A DNA stretch of 64,000 bases. Origin: Sphingopyxis sp. FD7. GTDB lineage: Bacteria; Pseudomonadota; Alphaproteobacteria; Sphingomonadales; Sphingomonadaceae. A model generated the notes under the pieces. It was not told the origin of the DNA. It did no database searches and was given only the letters and a program-made list of their open reading frames with translations. This document shows positions 63,255-64,000 of this stretch, one piece after another. The stretch covers positions 1,798,001 to 1,862,000 of the forward strand of contig NZ_AP017898.1 in NCBI RefSeq assembly GCF_003609835.1, written 5' to 3'. The translations under genes and the position numbers were made by a program. Each line of letters opens with the position of its first letter. Positions within the stretch are counted from its first letter, which is position 1.

Positions 63255-63474
63255 AGACCAGCGGAGCCGTCTAGGTCGAAAGTCGAGGTATGGAGATAAA
63301 GCGAGGTGGCTCGTAGAGATCACTCGCGGTGGCTGGCAAGACTGGTTCCTCGCCGGGCTCTGTTGACGAACAATTCGGTTTGCCCGATGGTCCTCTTTGG
63401 CTTTGTTTAGACGGGCTGTCGTTGCCCCTTCATTGCCAGAGAATACCGAGCCGCGCGTCCATCTGCTTGGCTCG

Positions 63475-64000
63475 CTATTTGATCCCTGCCAACGCCTTCA
63501 CCCTGCCATGCACCAATTCGGCCCGGCCATCGGGCCCCCGGATATTTCCATAAAGGAAAATCTCGAAGTCTGGATGATGTAGTAGGGCCTCGAACTGCTC
63601 CGACAGGTATCCACGCACTTGGGCTTCTGCCGCCTGCACTTCGGTCAAGAGTGTTGGTCGTCCGTCCACGACATTGAGGATGTCTTCCAGGTCGTGGCTT
63701 CCTATGGGGTCATTCGCGCCGCGGCCTGCATAGGCTTCGAGCTTGGTGGCCAGAAAGATCGGCGGTGTCAGGTGCTTGATCACACGCCCACTGGGTAGGG
63801 CGTACTTGACTGCCGTGTAGATGCCTTCCTTGTACCATCGATTGCTGAACCCCAGGATATCCGGGTCGTCGGGCATGAAATCGACTTTGAGGTCGCCCAG
63901 ACGCATTCGGCAAATCACGTCATCTTCCCCCGACACCGTGAATCCCTTCTGGTGCAGAGTTTGCTGCAGCTGCATCCACTGTGCCATTCCGGCTAGGTCA
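63475..64000 (-). CDS. AbiEii-like nucleotidyltransferase, N-terminus beyond the window
   Basis: The frame is open to the right edge (175 codons visible, of which 170 follow an internal ATG at 63987). Visible: CRMRLGDLKVDFMPDDPDILGFSNRWYKEGI and LTPPIFLATKLEAYAGRGANDPIGSHDLEDILNVVDGRP, the C-terminal half of a nucleotidyltransferase group related to AbiEii/AbiGii toxins. The substrate-binding GG...DxD motif expected upstream is not in the window. Such proteins are common cargo on ICEs and may belong to a toxin-antitoxin or phage-defence pair; a partner would lie to the right, upstream of it. Note that VDFMPDDP could be a later acidic residue of the active site. Confidence 0.7.
   Translation of the reverse strand, partial: DLAGMAQWMQLQQTLHQKGFTVSGEDDVICRMRLGDLKVDFMPDDPDILGFSNRWYKEGIYTAVKYALPSGRVIKHLTPPIFLATKLEAYAGRGANDPIGSHDLEDILNVVDGRPTLLTEVQAAEAQVRGYLSEQFEALLHHPDFEIFLYGNIRGPDGRAELVHGRVKALAGIK

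Larger units (their letters stand above)
54841..64000. mobile_element. Integrative mobilizable/conjugative element, left end (continues beyond the window)
   Basis: Starts at the tRNA 3' remnant and includes all genes to the window edge: RepC-like initiator, unknown 211-residue protein, oriT-like region, RHH accessory protein, MobF relaxase, ParA, RHH partner, two small proteins and an AbiEii-like gene. Replication, transfer and partition genes beside a tRNA boundary are typical of ICE/IME. No integrase, coupling protein or type IV secretion genes are visible, so these must be further right or provided by another element. Confidence 0.88.

Overview
The window is GC-rich alphaproteobacterial DNA, most likely from a sphingomonad (Sphingomonadales, perhaps Sphingopyxis). 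The evidence is a surA-pdxA-rsmA core operon, a permuted two-piece tmRNA with the tag ANDNEALALAA, a LOV-HTH protein like Erythrobacter EL222, several large TonB-dependent receptors and many palindromic REP-like repeats. The genus is an inference; the class is well supported.

Positions 1-7,256 are housekeeping: the end of bioA, surA-like/pdxA/rsmA, a TPR protein, an RsmB-family rRNA methyltransferase and guaB. Positions 7,444-25,920 form a carbohydrate locus of four transcription units: MFS sugar porter + ABC ATPase; lacI + binding protein + two permeases + esterase + GH1 + EEP-fold hydrolase; TonB receptor + GH144-like glucanase; GH3 + sulfatase. Copies of a TGTAACCGGTT palindrome sit at the three promoter regions, so one LacI regulator probably controls the whole outside-to-inside pathway. 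The enzyme set would fit a decorated beta-glucan, possibly beta-1,2-glucan.

Positions 25,976-35,998 hold a second catabolic locus: a TonB receptor and an unusual tandem-HxlR regulator diverge from a five-gene operon (nitronate monooxygenase-like, carotenoid oxygenase, acyl-CoA ligase, SCP-x thiolase, and a thiolase lacking one catalytic cysteine). A cobalamin riboswitch then precedes btuB-btuF-btuC-btuD (36,160-41,068). Positions 41,703-44,809 are a light-response island: a LOV-HTH photoreceptor divergent from an FAD oxidoreductase and a DNA photolyase.

Positions 44,905-54,745 hold stress and envelope genes: fasciclin, a VOC protein, a cation transporter with a divergent MerR regulator and a perfect MerR operator, HicAB, ssrA, mscL, lemA with two TPM-domain genes, a NUDIX hydrolase, and a PepSY/response-regulator/histidine-kinase operon. 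A MITE-like element with 33-bp perfect inverted repeats separates the regulator from the kinase.

At 54,841 the chromosome stops in the 3' half of a tRNA gene (CAC anticodon, Val-like) and an integrative, probably mobilizable element begins and runs past the right edge. It carries a RepC-like initiator, an oriT-like region, an RHH accessory protein, a MobF (TrwC/TraA) relaxase, ParA with an RHH partner flanked by repeats, and an AbiEii-like nucleotidyltransferase cut by the window end. The integrase and the intact tRNA should lie to the right of the window.
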